DNA from: Halovivax ruber XH-70
Lineage (GTDB): Archaea; Halobacteriota; Halobacteria; Halobacteriales; Natrialbaceae
Assembly: GCF_000328525.1 (NCBI RefSeq)
Contig: NC_019964.1
Location: 620,001-684,000, forward strand
Reading direction: 5' to 3'
Length of the DNA stretch: 64,000 nt
Both the position numbers and the translations under genes were made by a program. The notes under the pieces were generated by a model. It was not told the DNA's origin and did no database searches. It saw only the letters and a program-made list of their open reading frames with translations. Every line of letters begins with the position of its first letter. Position 1 is the stretch's first letter. Shown here piece after piece: positions 35,440 to 45,673 of this stretch.

Positions 35440-37302
35440 ATGAGTGCAGACGATACGAACGCTGACGAATCAATCGAAACGAGTCGTCGACAGTACCTGT
35501 TCGGCGCCGGTGCGGCGCTCGGGGCTCTCGGGCTCCTCGGAACGGCCGGCCGATCGGCCGCCGCGGAGGACTACGAGACGATCACCGTGGGGGCGGGCGA
35601 GACGTTCACGAAGAACGTCGGGAGCGGTGAGATCTGGGAGAACAAACTGATCGATATCTCCGCGTCCGGAGCGACATACCAAATTCAGGCTGACGGGAGC
35701 GACTGGACGATTCGAAACATCGGCATCATCGGTCACTACGAGGGCGGGCACACCGAACCGTTCCGCGCTCGCGTCACAGATCCAAACGGCACAGGAATCA
35801 TCGAGAACGTCTACGTTGCACCCACTGTCGGCGACGGCAACGCGACGGGGCTGTACGTTTACTGGAACCACGCGGGCCACATAGAGATCGAACGGTTCAA
35901 CGTTCAGAACTGGACGGACAATGGCATCTACGCCTCTGGGCCAGGTAACTCCGGTTCACACTCGGTTCCCGGTGCGGGCGGTACCGTCACGATCAGAAAC
36001 TCCTACTCGAAAAACAACGACACGTCGAACTTCCGGCTCGGCACGCACGGGTCGAAACTCGTCAATTGCTGTGCGGCCGGTGGATCCTCTCGCGGCCACT
36101 GGCAGTTCTACGAGTCGGCGGAGATCGTCGACTGTGATCTCGGCGGCCACACGTCTGACCTCGCGCTCGGCGACGCAGTCTGGGAGAAGTCGAACCACGC
36201 GTCGCTGACGATGTCGAACTCGCGGTGGGAGACAGCTCACGCCCACGGCGGGGCGAGTACCGCGAACATCGACGGAACTCCGCAAGGATCGCCGGTCGAC
36301 CGCGTTCCAGACGGCTGCCCGACCAGCGCCGAAGAGGCAGCCAGCGGCTCGGGTTCCGTTCAGGAGCCAGCACCGAAGCCGCCAACGGATAAGAATCTCG
36401 TCGCATTCGTAACCAAGCCCGACGCCCGGTTCGCCGCCTACGAATTCCGCGCGAACGGAGCCGTCGAATTCACCGAGGCACCGTACGAGAGCCCGTCGGG
36501 AGGGCAGATCGAGGGTGGAACCTACAAAGCCGAGGACTTCGTCGAGCAGATCGACGGCGCCTGGCACGCCGGCGGAGTCACTGGTGGCGGTGCAGGCGAC
36601 GCATTCCTGGTCGACGGCCCGGTCACCTCCGTCTCGGTCGACCAGCCCGATGCCATGTGGATCGAACTCGACGGCGAGCGGGTGAGCGCGGACGAACTCG
36701 TTGAACGGACGGGCGGCTCCGACGAGGACGGCACCGTTACCGACGAGTTCCGGACGCTCGAAATCGCCGGCCAGTGCGAGTACCGCGTCGAAGTCTCCGG
36801 CGAAATCCGGCCCGCCGAGGCCCATGCGAAGTGGCTTACCGAGGGCGAGGCCTATGGTGACGACTGGGCAGAATGGTGGCTCTCTGGTTCAGACAGCGCT
36901 CGCACCGTCTGGGAGTTCACCGGCGAGATCATGAGTTTGGAGATCGACGACCGCGACGGCGACACCGAACTTCGTACACTCGCCGTCGACGGCGAGGAAC
37001 TGGACCACAGCGAGTACGTCGACATCGGCCCCCACCGTCTCGAGGTCGCTGGCCAGTACGAGTACCGCATCGAAGTATCCGGCGAGATCCGGCCCGCCGA
37101 GGCCCATGCGAAGTGGCTTACCGAGGGCGAGGCCTATGGTGACGACTGGGCCGAGTGGTGGCTCTCGGGCTCCGACGAAGCCCGTACCGTGTGGATATAC
37201 ACGGGCGAAATCACGAACCTCGACGTGACCGACTACGGCGGCGTCACGGATGTCCGGACGCTCACCGTCGACGGAAAATCGGTCGAACCCTCGCAATTAT
37301 AG
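35440..37302 (+). CDS. Tat-exported beta-helix surface protein 1
   Basis: A 620-residue exported protein. A Tat signal (SRRQYLFGAGAALGALGLLG) is followed by a parallel beta-helix domain (about 40-285) with DWTIRNIGIIG and repeated GT/NV strands as in pectate-lyase-like proteins. A shared domain of about 100 residues ends in WHAGGVTGGGAGDAFLVDG, then two tandem copies of a 94-residue domain (YRVEVSGEIRP, AEAHAKWLTEG). The copies are nearly identical even in DNA. It could bind or cleave surface polysaccharide. Catalytic residues are not evident. Confidence 0.75.
   Translation: MSADDTNADESIETSRRQYLFGAGAALGALGLLGTAGRSAAAEDYETITVGAGETFTKNVGSGEIWENKLIDISASGATYQIQADGSDWTIRNIGIIGHYEGGHTEPFRARVTDPNGTGIIENVYVAPTVGDGNATGLYVYWNHAGHIEIERFNVQNWTDNGIYASGPGNSGSHSVPGAGGTVTIRNSYSKNNDTSNFRLGTHGSKLVNCCAAGGSSRGHWQFYESAEIVDCDLGGHTSDLALGDAVWEKSNHASLTMSNSRWETAHAHGGASTANIDGTPQGSPVDRVPDGCPTSAEEAASGSGSVQEPAPKPPTDKNLVAFVTKPDARFAAYEFRANGAVEFTEAPYESPSGGQIEGGTYKAEDFVEQIDGAWHAGGVTGGGAGDAFLVDGPVTSVSVDQPDAMWIELDGERVSADELVERTGGSDEDGTVTDEFRTLEIAGQCEYRVEVSGEIRPAEAHAKWLTEGEAYGDDWAEWWLSGSDSARTVWEFTGEIMSLEIDDRDGDTELRTLAVDGEELDHSEYVDIGPHRLEVAGQYEYRIEVSGEIRPAEAHAKWLTEGEAYGDDWAEWWLSGSDEARTVWIYTGEITNLDVTDYGGVTDVRTLTVDGKSVEPSQL
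36751..37299 (+). repeat. Internal tandem duplication (282-base period)
   Basis: The unit starting at 36751 recurs 282 bases later at 37033. The 65 bases 36805-36869 are identical to 37087-37151, while flanking parts have diverged. This means one 94-residue domain was duplicated and part of it was recently homogenised. Confidence 0.85.
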
Positions 37303-37360
37303 CGCCGGATCGGGTACGGCGTCGAGCGATTCGGTCGGTATCGTACTCGTTTAGCTCCGT

Positions 37361-39151
37361 TTACGTCGCGTCGACGTAGTATAGAGAGAATTCGTTGCTT
37401 GAGTGAACCCGATTCACGCCCGACAGTGCGGAGACCGACGCCAGTTGTGCGTCGGTGTATCGGAGTTCGCGGTACGTAGTCGTCTCGCGCTCGCGATCCA
37501 TCTCCGTAACGACCAGGTATCGATCCGATTCGAACGTCGTCAATCCGTCGTCCAACTCGTCGCTGGTGACGCCATCGTACGAACTAGTTCGATCAAGCGG
37601 GGAGTAGTAAGCGTCGGCGTACCGGTTCGGACCGCTTCGAATGCCGACGAAGCCGAGATCATCGTCCGCCGCCTCGAACGCATCCGCGTGCTCGATCATC
37701 GACTGCTCGGTGACGTGCGGGGCGGGTTTGTATACGTACGGGGAGGCGAACACGCCGACCAGCGACGCGACAAGGAGTACCCCGATCGCGACCGCGGCGC
37801 CAGCCTGGGCTAGCTGTCGGGTCTGCGCTCGCGTGATCGATTCCATCCCGTATGCAAGCGCCACGGCGCCGGCGATGGTGAAAAACAGCATCATGAAGCC
37901 GAAGACGCGGAAGTACATCATCCCGGACGAACCGAAGAAGTACAGGAAGAAGAGGACGGTCAACCCGGTGAGACCGACAGCAAGGTACGCGACGACGGCA
38001 CGCAACTGCTCACGCGTCCGACGGCCCGCGCCGAGGAACACGGCCAGAACGAGAAGGGCTGTCAGGAGCCCGAAGACGAGGTTCGGACCCAGGAGCTTGA
38101 GGACGACGATCGCGAGGCTTCCGCCCACGGCCGCGAGCGAGTCGGCCTGCGAGTCTACCGATGCCCCGGCGGTATCGTTGGCCCCGAGGAGAAACTCGAC
38201 AGTGCTGACGAGATGGAACCTGATCACGCGCTGGATGAGTTCGTGGTTCGCACTCCAGACGAGGAAGACAACGACGAGCACGGCCGTCAGCCGATATATC
38301 GGCGCGTGTCGAGCGATCGAATCGAACCCGTGGGATCGACGAGCGACCACCTGAATCGCACAGATGCAGAGCAGCACTACCAGTAGATGCGCAGCGAGCT
38401 GGGGGTGATAGAGAACAATGGCGACGAGCAGTAATGTCGCGAGTAAGCCGTAACTGCGTCGGGAGAGGCCGTCCGATCCCTGCCTGACGTACGCGACGAG
38501 TACGAAGACGAACGCCGCGGAGAAGAGGATCGCCTGCGACATCGCGTGTGGGGTGATGAACGTGCTGAGCGACGTGATCGGTAACAGTAGGAACGCGGAG
38601 AACGCGCCGAAGACGGGGCTATATCGACTGTCGAACGTACGAGCCGCCGTCATCGCAATGAACCCAAAAAAGAGCCCACACAACACGACGATGATCAACA
38701 TCATCGCGTGCGCGAGTTCGACGCCGAGCACGTTGCCAGTCACCGTCGTCACCGTGTGCAAGCCGGGGTACCGGAGATCGATCGGCTCGTACGCCCCGGA
38801 GGCTAGTCCGCGCGCCCAGCCCAGGTGGGTAAGTGCGTCACCGCCGGAGATGAACCAGTACCCGCGAAGGACGGGCATCCCGACGACGGCGAGCGCTGCA
38901 CCGCCACCGAGACAGAGCGCTAATCTCCGAACCCACGTAGACGCCGTTCCCAGCGCGAGCGAGAGCGACAGGGCGAACACGATACCGAGCAGTCCCCAGA
39001 TCGCGACTGGCGTCGCCGCGTAGATCGAGAGTTCGTAGCCGGTCGCCGGCGAGTCGTGTGCCAGTGCTACCGCACCAGCGAGGGCGAAAAAGCCGATCGC
39101 GAGGAGGCTTCGCTCTCCCGGCGTCGCCAGTTGCGAACGCTGCGTCTTCAT
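37361..39151 (-). CDS. Large polytopic membrane protein 1 (GT-C-like)
   Basis: A 596-residue protein with about 12 or more hydrophobic helices and a soluble C-terminal domain of about 120 residues. An early extracytoplasmic loop contains SGGDALTHLGWARG, whose acidic residue sits where GT-C glycosyltransferases carry a catalytic Asp. No closer family sign is seen. It is convergent with the beta-helix gene, and a similar protein lies at 41649. A role in transferring sugars from a lipid carrier is inferred. Confidence 0.65.
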   Translation of the reverse strand: MKTQRSQLATPGERSLLAIGFFALAGAVALAHDSPATGYELSIYAATPVAIWGLLGIVFALSLSLALGTASTWVRRLALCLGGGAALAVVGMPVLRGYWFISGGDALTHLGWARGLASGAYEPIDLRYPGLHTVTTVTGNVLGVELAHAMMLIIVVLCGLFFGFIAMTAARTFDSRYSPVFGAFSAFLLLPITSLSTFITPHAMSQAILFSAAFVFVLVAYVRQGSDGLSRRSYGLLATLLLVAIVLYHPQLAAHLLVVLLCICAIQVVARRSHGFDSIARHAPIYRLTAVLVVVFLVWSANHELIQRVIRFHLVSTVEFLLGANDTAGASVDSQADSLAAVGGSLAIVVLKLLGPNLVFGLLTALLVLAVFLGAGRRTREQLRAVVAYLAVGLTGLTVLFFLYFFGSSGMMYFRVFGFMMLFFTIAGAVALAYGMESITRAQTRQLAQAGAAVAIGVLLVASLVGVFASPYVYKPAPHVTEQSMIEHADAFEAADDDLGFVGIRSGPNRYADAYYSPLDRTSSYDGVTSDELDDGLTTFESDRYLVVTEMDRERETTTYRELRYTDAQLASVSALSGVNRVHSSNEFSLYYVDAT

Positions 39152-39522
39152 TCTCTCGATTCGTCGACCGTCTCGGCCCTTGTAATGGAGCGTGTGGATG
39201 AACGTAGCTGGGAGCTACCTGTCTGTGAAAATTACGATAAAATATCAATAAATAAAATTTGGTCTGACGTACATAGCTCCCAATAGATCACGAAGCCTGA
39301 GATTGTTTAACCGAAATGGTCTACTCGTAGGCCGAAGACGGGCGGAAATCGAAAAATACGTATCATCCTCCAATTCTTTAGGCGTGCTTTGAGTGAGGGA
39401 TTTCACCGAAGGGTGTGATAGGTATCCTGTAAAACAGAATCGAGAGAGATTCATGCAGCAACTTATATTCTGTCTGTTTGAACGTCAACCGCTATTGATA
39501 ATCAGTTGCTCCTACCCGAAAG
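39152..39522. other. AT-rich divergent promoter region
   Basis: Clearly AT-rich (for example AAAATATCAATAAATAAAAT at 39238-39257 and CTTATATTC at 39461-39469). It should carry the promoters of the divergent membrane-protein and beta-helix genes. No gene seen. Confidence 0.5.
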
Positions 39523-41439
39523 ATGAGTGATCAGCATACGAAGTCACAGGAGAGCGAAAAAGAGCAGATCTCCAGGCGAAAATATCTGATGGGAACTGGT
39601 GCAGCCATCGGGTCAACAAGCTTTCTTGCGCTTGGAAGTCGCAGTGTCGTAGCCGCCGAGTACGATCTGATCGAGGTAAATAGCGGAGAAACGTTCGAGT
39701 ACAGACTCGACAACGGAGAAACGTTTGAAAACGTCCTCTTCGACGTCTCTGCCACCGGTGCGTCGGTCGATCTTCGCGCAACCGGAAGCGACTGGACAAT
39801 ACGAAACGTCGGCATTAGGGGCGAAGATGGGACCGGAAATCAGGACGCAACTATAATCTGCGCAGTGGACGGCACCTCAACTGGGATCATCGAGAACGTG
39901 TACCTCGGTGATGGCGACGAAGGAAGGGCTCACACGGAGGGACGCTCTGCGATATTCGTAGTGCCGAGTCACAGCGGGACGCTTGAGTTGCGGAACGTCT
40001 ACATCGAAGGACACACTGATAACGGCCTCTACGCCTCAGACCCCGGCCATACGGCCGTTCCGTCGAACGGAGGGGAAGTCCATGTCATCGATAGCTACTC
40101 CGGGAACAATACCGCCAGCAACATTCGGCTAGGGACGGACGGTTCGTACGCCGAGAATTGTTGCATCTGGGGCGGCCCTCACCGCGGGTTCTGGGGATAT
40201 TTTGAACACACCGAAGTGCGCAACTGTCACGTCGGCGGAATGGACAACCCCGATCGGGCTATCGAGGTCGGAGAACCTGCCTACAGCAAGTCAGGGCAGG
40301 CGGTGGTGAAGGCGACGGAGTCGTCCTTCAGCGGTGCGAGGGTACGCGAGAGCACGAACGAGTTTATCGGCGACTCGAACGGGACTCCCGAACGATACGT
40401 TCCTGACGGGTGCCCGACGAGCGCCGAAGCGGCGGCGCGCGCGGACGGAACCGGCGATGACGAACCCAGCCTCCCCGACGGGTCTTCCCTGCTGGCGTTC
40501 GTCACCGAACCCGACGCGAGCCTGGCTGGCTACGAATTCTACGCTGACGGCCCCGTCGAGTTTACGGAAGCGCCCTACGACAGCCCGTCGGGCGACTCCA
40601 TCGAGGGCGGGACCTTCGTGGCTGAAGACTTCATCGAGGAGGTGGACGGTGCCTGGCACGCCGGGGGCGTTACCGGCGGTGGTTTTGGCGACGCCTTCCT
40701 CGTCGACGGAGCGATCACCGACATACAAATAGACCAGCCGGACATGATGTGGGTAGAGCTAGACGGCCAAGCGCGGTCCCCCGAGGAGATCATCCGCGAG
40801 ACCGGCGACGAAGACGACGATCCCAACCCGGTCGAAGGAAGTCACCAAGTTTCCATCGCAGAGGTGACTGAACCCCGCGGTGGTGAACGACTCGACGTAA
40901 CGGTACGCATCGAAAATCCCGGGGACGAAACCGCCGAGGGCGACGTTAGTCTGCTTGTGGGGGAGGACTCACAAGAAGTCGGTGGTGACGTGGTGGCCGT
41001 TGAACCCGGCACCGCGAAGACACTCACACTAGGATACGAAACGTATCCGGTCAAACAGGACGTCGAGTTTCCCGTCCGCGTCGAATCGGCTGACGACGCT
41101 GATGAGCGAACGGTGGCCGTCGCTGCCGCCGGCGAGGAGCGTCTCGAACCCGCTATCGTCGACTCGAACGCTCCCGTCGATGCCGGCGCGGCGCTCGAGG
41201 TGGCCGTCCGAGCCGAAAACACGGGCACCGTCGAAACCACCGATACGGTTCGCTTACTCGTCGGAAGCGACGCACAGGAAGTCGATTCGGCGACGGTTAC
41301 CGTCGCGCCCGACGACGCAGCGACGCTCACCCTCGGGTACGCCACGTACCCGGTCCGCCAGGACGTCGAGTTCCCCGTCAGCGTCGAGACGAGCGATGGC
41401 GCCGCTTCGATCGACGTGACGGTGTACGGACGCAACTGA
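39523..41439 (+). CDS. Tat-exported beta-helix surface protein 2
   Basis: A 638-residue paralogue of the protein at 35440. It has a Tat-like signal (SRRKYLMGTGAAIGSTSFLA), the same beta-helix domain and the same domain ending in WHAGGVTGGGFGDAFLVDG. Its C-terminus is different: two CARDB-like beta domains (RLDVTVRIENPGDETAEGD; ALEVAVRAENTGTVETTD) replace the tandem domain of paralogue 1. The N-terminal genes are duplicates with swapped C-terminal modules. It is secreted or cell-wall associated. Confidence 0.75.
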   Translation: MSDQHTKSQESEKEQISRRKYLMGTGAAIGSTSFLALGSRSVVAAEYDLIEVNSGETFEYRLDNGETFENVLFDVSATGASVDLRATGSDWTIRNVGIRGEDGTGNQDATIICAVDGTSTGIIENVYLGDGDEGRAHTEGRSAIFVVPSHSGTLELRNVYIEGHTDNGLYASDPGHTAVPSNGGEVHVIDSYSGNNTASNIRLGTDGSYAENCCIWGGPHRGFWGYFEHTEVRNCHVGGMDNPDRAIEVGEPAYSKSGQAVVKATESSFSGARVRESTNEFIGDSNGTPERYVPDGCPTSAEAAARADGTGDDEPSLPDGSSLLAFVTEPDASLAGYEFYADGPVEFTEAPYDSPSGDSIEGGTFVAEDFIEEVDGAWHAGGVTGGGFGDAFLVDGAITDIQIDQPDMMWVELDGQARSPEEIIRETGDEDDDPNPVEGSHQVSIAEVTEPRGGERLDVTVRIENPGDETAEGDVSLLVGEDSQEVGGDVVAVEPGTAKTLTLGYETYPVKQDVEFPVRVESADDADERTVAVAAAGEERLEPAIVDSNAPVDAGAALEVAVRAENTGTVETTDTVRLLVGSDAQEVDSATVTVAPDDAATLTLGYATYPVRQDVEFPVSVETSDGAASIDVTVYGRN

Positions 41440-41648
41440 GGCGGCGTCGCAAGTCGGGACTGACTTGTGGCTTCCCGTCCGAGCGGGAATGGTGGCTCAA
41501 GTGCGGCTACCAGGCACCGGGCGGATGCGGCGTATCGCGGTACTGGTGGTTGCTGAATTCGGACGCCGGCGGAAAGCAAATCATACCGGCCAAGAGAGTC
41601 GAGAAGTCGATCAGTAACTATACAGCGAACGCACATTCAGGCGGATGA

Positions 41649-43562
41649 ATGTATTGGAGAACGCGGAATTTCATCGATTCTCCAGATTTCGTCATCGCGG
41701 TGTCGTTCGCCGCAGGTATCGCCGGATACGCCATTTCCTACGTCGTTTCGAACCCGGTCACGAGAGTGCTACCGCCCCTGATACTCCTCGGAACGGGACT
41801 TGGCTACGTCGTGCGCGGTGAGCGAATCGATCTCGTGGAATCGCTCTTCGATACGCGACTCGTGGCGACGGTGTACGGCATCGTGACTGCGGTTACACTT
41901 TACCTGTACGCAGCGAACCACTTCACCAGAACGTCGTCGATCTTCGTCCTCACAGTTTGTCTGTTTTTACTCTCGCTCATCCTGATATTCACGCGCCAGT
42001 CCTTCGAGTTCAGGTTTGCCGGAATCGTTCTAACCGGGCTGTTCCACCGGTGGATGGTCTATTACGCAAGTGCGGTTCAGATGGGGAACGACGGGCTCTT
42101 CCATAATCGCGCGGCCGAATCGATCGCCGCAAGCGGGTCGTTGGCACCGCTGGCGGCGGATAAGTACTGGTACGCCCCCGTGTACCACCTGCTGACGGCG
42201 AGCGGCGTGTCCGTCTTCGGCGTCTCCGGGAGGCACGCGGCGTTTTTGCTGATAACCGCCGCATCCACGTTTCTCGTCGTCGGCGCCGTCAGCCTCTTCC
42301 TCAAGCGGTGCTGGGACGAAACCATCGCGCTCGTCGGTGCGTGGTTACTCGTCGTCGCGGATCAGGTCGTCGTCAACGCGATTCACACCACGACGACCGC
42401 GCTCGGCGTCGTGTTCGTTGCATTGGTGCTACTGTACGCAGAGCGGTTTCTCGAAACTGGGCACCGATTGTACGCCGCCCTATTCGGCGTCTTTCTCGTC
42501 GCATTGACGTTCACCCATCAACTAAGCCTGTTCGTCGCGCTCGTTTGTATCGGCGGGTACCTCTGTGCGACCCTATTCTGGCTGGGTAACTGCGATCGAC
42601 GAGTGGTGTCGATCCTCTCCGCTCTCGTCACCGCCTTCGTCTTCCAGACGACTATCACTGACTACAACGGCCCCCAAGGAGAGTCGGACAGTTTCCTGTC
42701 CGTGGTCGGGCAGGTCGTGGGCGAGAACATCGCGTCGATGATAACAGGCTCGGGCGGTCGCGCCGATTCGTATCTTCCGCCGGGGGATTACGTGGCGGTC
42801 GCGGGCGCCGATGCGATGTCACTATTTCAGGTCATCAGTGCCGGCGTCCTGTTCGCACTCGCGTTGATTGGCGCAATCAACTGGATGAACCGCGAAAACG
42901 TCCCGCCGACACGCATTTCACTCGGAGCGGGTGTCGGGGTCGCTCTTGCGAGTATGTTCATCTACGTGCTCCCGACGCTCGGAGTGAGTACGTTCCTTCC
43001 AAAGCGCTGGCTCGTATTCCTTTACATCTTCCTCGTGCTGCTGGCGGCACCAGGACTCGCAGCCATCTTCTCGGCGGTGCAATCGCGCACAGGGAGCATC
43101 TTTGCAATCATACTAGTCGTTGAGCTCGTCTGCGCGCCATACGCCATCGTGGCGCTCGGAAACGGGGTCGGCGCGATTGACGGCCCCGTGGTCGGCGACT
43201 CGCCGGCGTCCGACCGGCTTTCAACAACGCCAGAGGAGCGAGCGGCGTACGAGTTCGCGGAACGCACCACCGGAGACGAGGTAATCATCGTCTCTGACCA
43301 CGTGGCTACTCAGCTCCTCTCTCGCCACTACGATCAGGACGCGGTAGTCTACCGAACGGACCACGACGGATCCGGTACCGTCTTCGCCGATGAACGGCTC
43401 ATCTTGTATCGCGATTACGGCGAGACGCATCACGTTTCCTACCAGATCGAATACGAGAATTCCCGGTATCACGTATTCGGGCCACTACCCGAGTCCCGCG
43501 AGCGACGGGGAGTGGTCTATACGAACGGGAAGGACGAGTTCGTGTGGCGTAGTGGATCCTAA
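41649..43562 (+). CDS. Large polytopic membrane protein 2 (GT-C-like)
   Basis: A 637-residue protein with about 12-14 hydrophobic helices and a soluble C-terminal part of about 115 residues. An extracytoplasmic loop has VQMGNDGLFHNRAAESIA, again with an acidic residue in a GT-C-like position, then YWYAPVYHLLTA. It resembles the protein at 37361 in layout rather than sequence. Lipid-linked sugar transfer or polysaccharide polymerisation is possible. Confidence 0.65.
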   Translation: MYWRTRNFIDSPDFVIAVSFAAGIAGYAISYVVSNPVTRVLPPLILLGTGLGYVVRGERIDLVESLFDTRLVATVYGIVTAVTLYLYAANHFTRTSSIFVLTVCLFLLSLILIFTRQSFEFRFAGIVLTGLFHRWMVYYASAVQMGNDGLFHNRAAESIAASGSLAPLAADKYWYAPVYHLLTASGVSVFGVSGRHAAFLLITAASTFLVVGAVSLFLKRCWDETIALVGAWLLVVADQVVVNAIHTTTTALGVVFVALVLLYAERFLETGHRLYAALFGVFLVALTFTHQLSLFVALVCIGGYLCATLFWLGNCDRRVVSILSALVTAFVFQTTITDYNGPQGESDSFLSVVGQVVGENIASMITGSGGRADSYLPPGDYVAVAGADAMSLFQVISAGVLFALALIGAINWMNRENVPPTRISLGAGVGVALASMFIYVLPTLGVSTFLPKRWLVFLYIFLVLLAAPGLAAIFSAVQSRTGSIFAIILVVELVCAPYAIVALGNGVGAIDGPVVGDSPASDRLSTTPEERAAYEFAERTTGDEVIIVSDHVATQLLSRHYDQDAVVYRTDHDGSGTVFADERLILYRDYGETHHVSYQIEYENSRYHVFGPLPESRERRGVVYTNGKDEFVWRSGS

Positions 43563-43714
43563 TTGCAGTCGGAACGAAGGGAACCTTCGGACGGCGCAAA
43601 TCTGACCGCGTGTAGACAGCCGACCGACAATCCGGACGATCCTTGCGAGTACGCCGCTGTCGGGTAGCCCGTTCGACCCTGCGATGGAGACGGTTCGAGG
43701 GCGCGTTGCACGAC

Positions 43715-44662
43715 TCAGGAAACGGTGGGACGAACCTCTAGACCGACGAACGCTCGTCGGTACGCATCCGCTTCAGTCGGGGTGGCCGGAATGTCGTCTG
43801 CATCGGTTCTGAAAAGAAGATACACGATTTCGACCGACCCGTCTTCAGTTGACGGTTCGACGGTGTGGGCCGTGACATCCGTTTCGCCGTCCTGTAACCG
43901 GAAACTGAACCGATCGAGTTCGCTTCGTTCGGCGACATCCCCGCCGTCTAGGCGCTGTTCCTGGGCGATGACGGTATACTCCTGCGCGGCGCCTTCGTGG
44001 TTTTCGACGCCGACCGAGAGGGTGAGTTCTTCGCCCGACTCGATCTCCGTCGGGTACCCGCCGACCACGTATTCAGCTGTATCATTCTCGGCGAGAACGT
44101 ACAGTTCGGTGTAGTCGCTCTGATGGGGCTCGACGCTCAGTGCGTAGAATCCACTCGCCGCTAACAGAAGCAACGAGGCGAAGAGGGCGACGCTCAACAC
44201 GACGTCTACGCGGGAGTTCGTTCGAAACGCGCCTCGAATCGGAGCAACGAGCGAAGAATCAGATTCGTGGCGGTCCCCCACGTGAACCCGTTTGCGACGT
44301 CTCGCCGCGACGACCATGGCAACCCCTGAGACGATACCCAGGAGCGAAGCCACGGCAACGGGGCCGAATTCTAGCGGGGCCAGCACGACCAAGATGGCTA
44401 CGATCGAAACGACGACCAAACTGAGTGAAACCGACAGGAGCCACCACTCAAGCCGGAAGATCCGGGTCATCAAGGGTGAAACGGTACGCTCCGACGAGGG
44501 TAGCAGAGCAGCGAGCACAGCGTACCCGGGGACGAAGAGCAGAAGCGGTATCGCGATGAGAACGGAGACCGGCGTGCCGGAACCTACCCCCGATACGATG
44601 ACAACGACTGCAACAACTGTGAGTGCAGCTAGCAACTTCAGATCCGCGATCTGATCGCTCAT
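43715..44662 (-). CDS. DUF1616 membrane protein 1
   Basis: A 315-residue protein with four or five helices in the first half, including the typical PLLLFVPGYAVLAALLP. An extracytoplasmic CARDB-like beta domain follows (GYPTEIESGEELTLSVGVEN) with the late segment VYLLFRTD. This is the DUF1616 family of archaeal surface-polysaccharide loci. Function unknown. A longer paralogue is at 54671. Confidence 0.85.
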   Translation of the reverse strand: MSDQIADLKLLAALTVVAVVVIVSGVGSGTPVSVLIAIPLLLFVPGYAVLAALLPSSERTVSPLMTRIFRLEWWLLSVSLSLVVVSIVAILVVLAPLEFGPVAVASLLGIVSGVAMVVAARRRKRVHVGDRHESDSSLVAPIRGAFRTNSRVDVVLSVALFASLLLLAASGFYALSVEPHQSDYTELYVLAENDTAEYVVGGYPTEIESGEELTLSVGVENHEGAAQEYTVIAQEQRLDGGDVAERSELDRFSFRLQDGETDVTAHTVEPSTEDGSVEIVYLLFRTDADDIPATPTEADAYRRAFVGLEVRPTVS

Positions 44663-44848
44663 ACCTGCCCCTCCCTACTGACGCCGCTTCTTCCGGTCGA
44701 GCGTTCCCATCGGCGCACTCGACAGAGTTGTATCGGCCCGATCATGGGACACCACTACCCACACCAGGACCGTTGTTATGGAACGGATACTCTGAATGTC
44801 TCCGTGTCGTTAATGTCGAATAGCGTATCAACGGGCAGAGACTGCGGC

Positions 44849-45667
44849 TCACCGGTGGAACTGCGCTCCCACGCGGCCCCTGACGTTCTTCAGTTCGATA
44901 CGGGCCGTCTCTATCGGGCCCGGGCACGTGTACAGCGGGCCCAGCTCATCGACGGTCGTCGCCGCGAATGCGGGATCGGTGAGTCGGTCGCAGGCCGTCG
45001 CCAGCATGTCCGTCGAGCACTCGAAGAGGCGCCGCTCGACCGCCTGCCAGGTCCCCAGGTCGTCGATGGAGACGGACTTCTCGACGACGATCTCGCCGCC
45101 GTCCAGCGTCGAGGTGAGCCGCTGGAGCGTGATCCCGGCGGTCCGCTCGCCATTCGCGAACTCCCAGACGCCGGGCGGGCGGCCGCGATACTCCCTGACG
45201 TCGCCATGGTGGTAACTCAGCACGCCGTGGGTCGGCGTCGTGAGGACGTCGCCCTGCAAGATGCCGAAGCCCCGCCGGAACAGTAGGTCAAGGTCCGCCG
45301 CCTCGATGCGGTCGATGGCCGCCCCGGGAAGTCGTTGGCCCAGTTCGTCGGCGGGTTCGGGCTGCACCTGAAGGGATTCGGCGTCGTTGAGCCAGTCGAG
45401 TTCGTCGAGCGGGACCGTCTCGAGGTGCGCGGGCGGGTTCACAACCTGGTGCAGGCCAAGCACCGGCGCCCACGCGCCCGTGTCGAGGGCCGAGGACGCG
45501 TACCGTCGGACCAGCCTGGTCGAATCGGGTTTCTCGTCCGCCGCCAGGATCACCTGTTCGACGCGCACGTTCGACCGGTCTATCGCCCGTTCGACGGCCT
45601 CTACCGCCCAGCGTCGCATCAACGGTCCATCGAGCAAAAGGCCGACAGAGAGTCCGTCCGTAGTCAT
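44849..45667 (-). CDS. Formyltransferase-family protein (sugar formylation likely)
   Basis: A 272-residue protein with the formyltransferase fold. The motif HHGDVREYRGRPPGVWEFAN, followed by AGITLQRLTSTLDGGEIVVE, aligns with the catalytic region of methionyl-tRNA and sugar formyltransferases, although the usual N-x-H...D triad is not fully evident. It lies six bases after a polysaccharide deacetylase gene, so an operon is likely. The pair suggests deacetylation of a sugar then N-formylation. Confidence 0.7.
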   Translation of the reverse strand: MTTDGLSVGLLLDGPLMRRWAVEAVERAIDRSNVRVEQVILAADEKPDSTRLVRRYASSALDTGAWAPVLGLHQVVNPPAHLETVPLDELDWLNDAESLQVQPEPADELGQRLPGAAIDRIEAADLDLLFRRGFGILQGDVLTTPTHGVLSYHHGDVREYRGRPPGVWEFANGERTAGITLQRLTSTLDGGEIVVEKSVSIDDLGTWQAVERRLFECSTDMLATACDRLTDPAFAATTVDELGPLYTCPGPIETARIELKNVRGRVGAQFHR

Positions 45668-45673
45668 CGGTGG

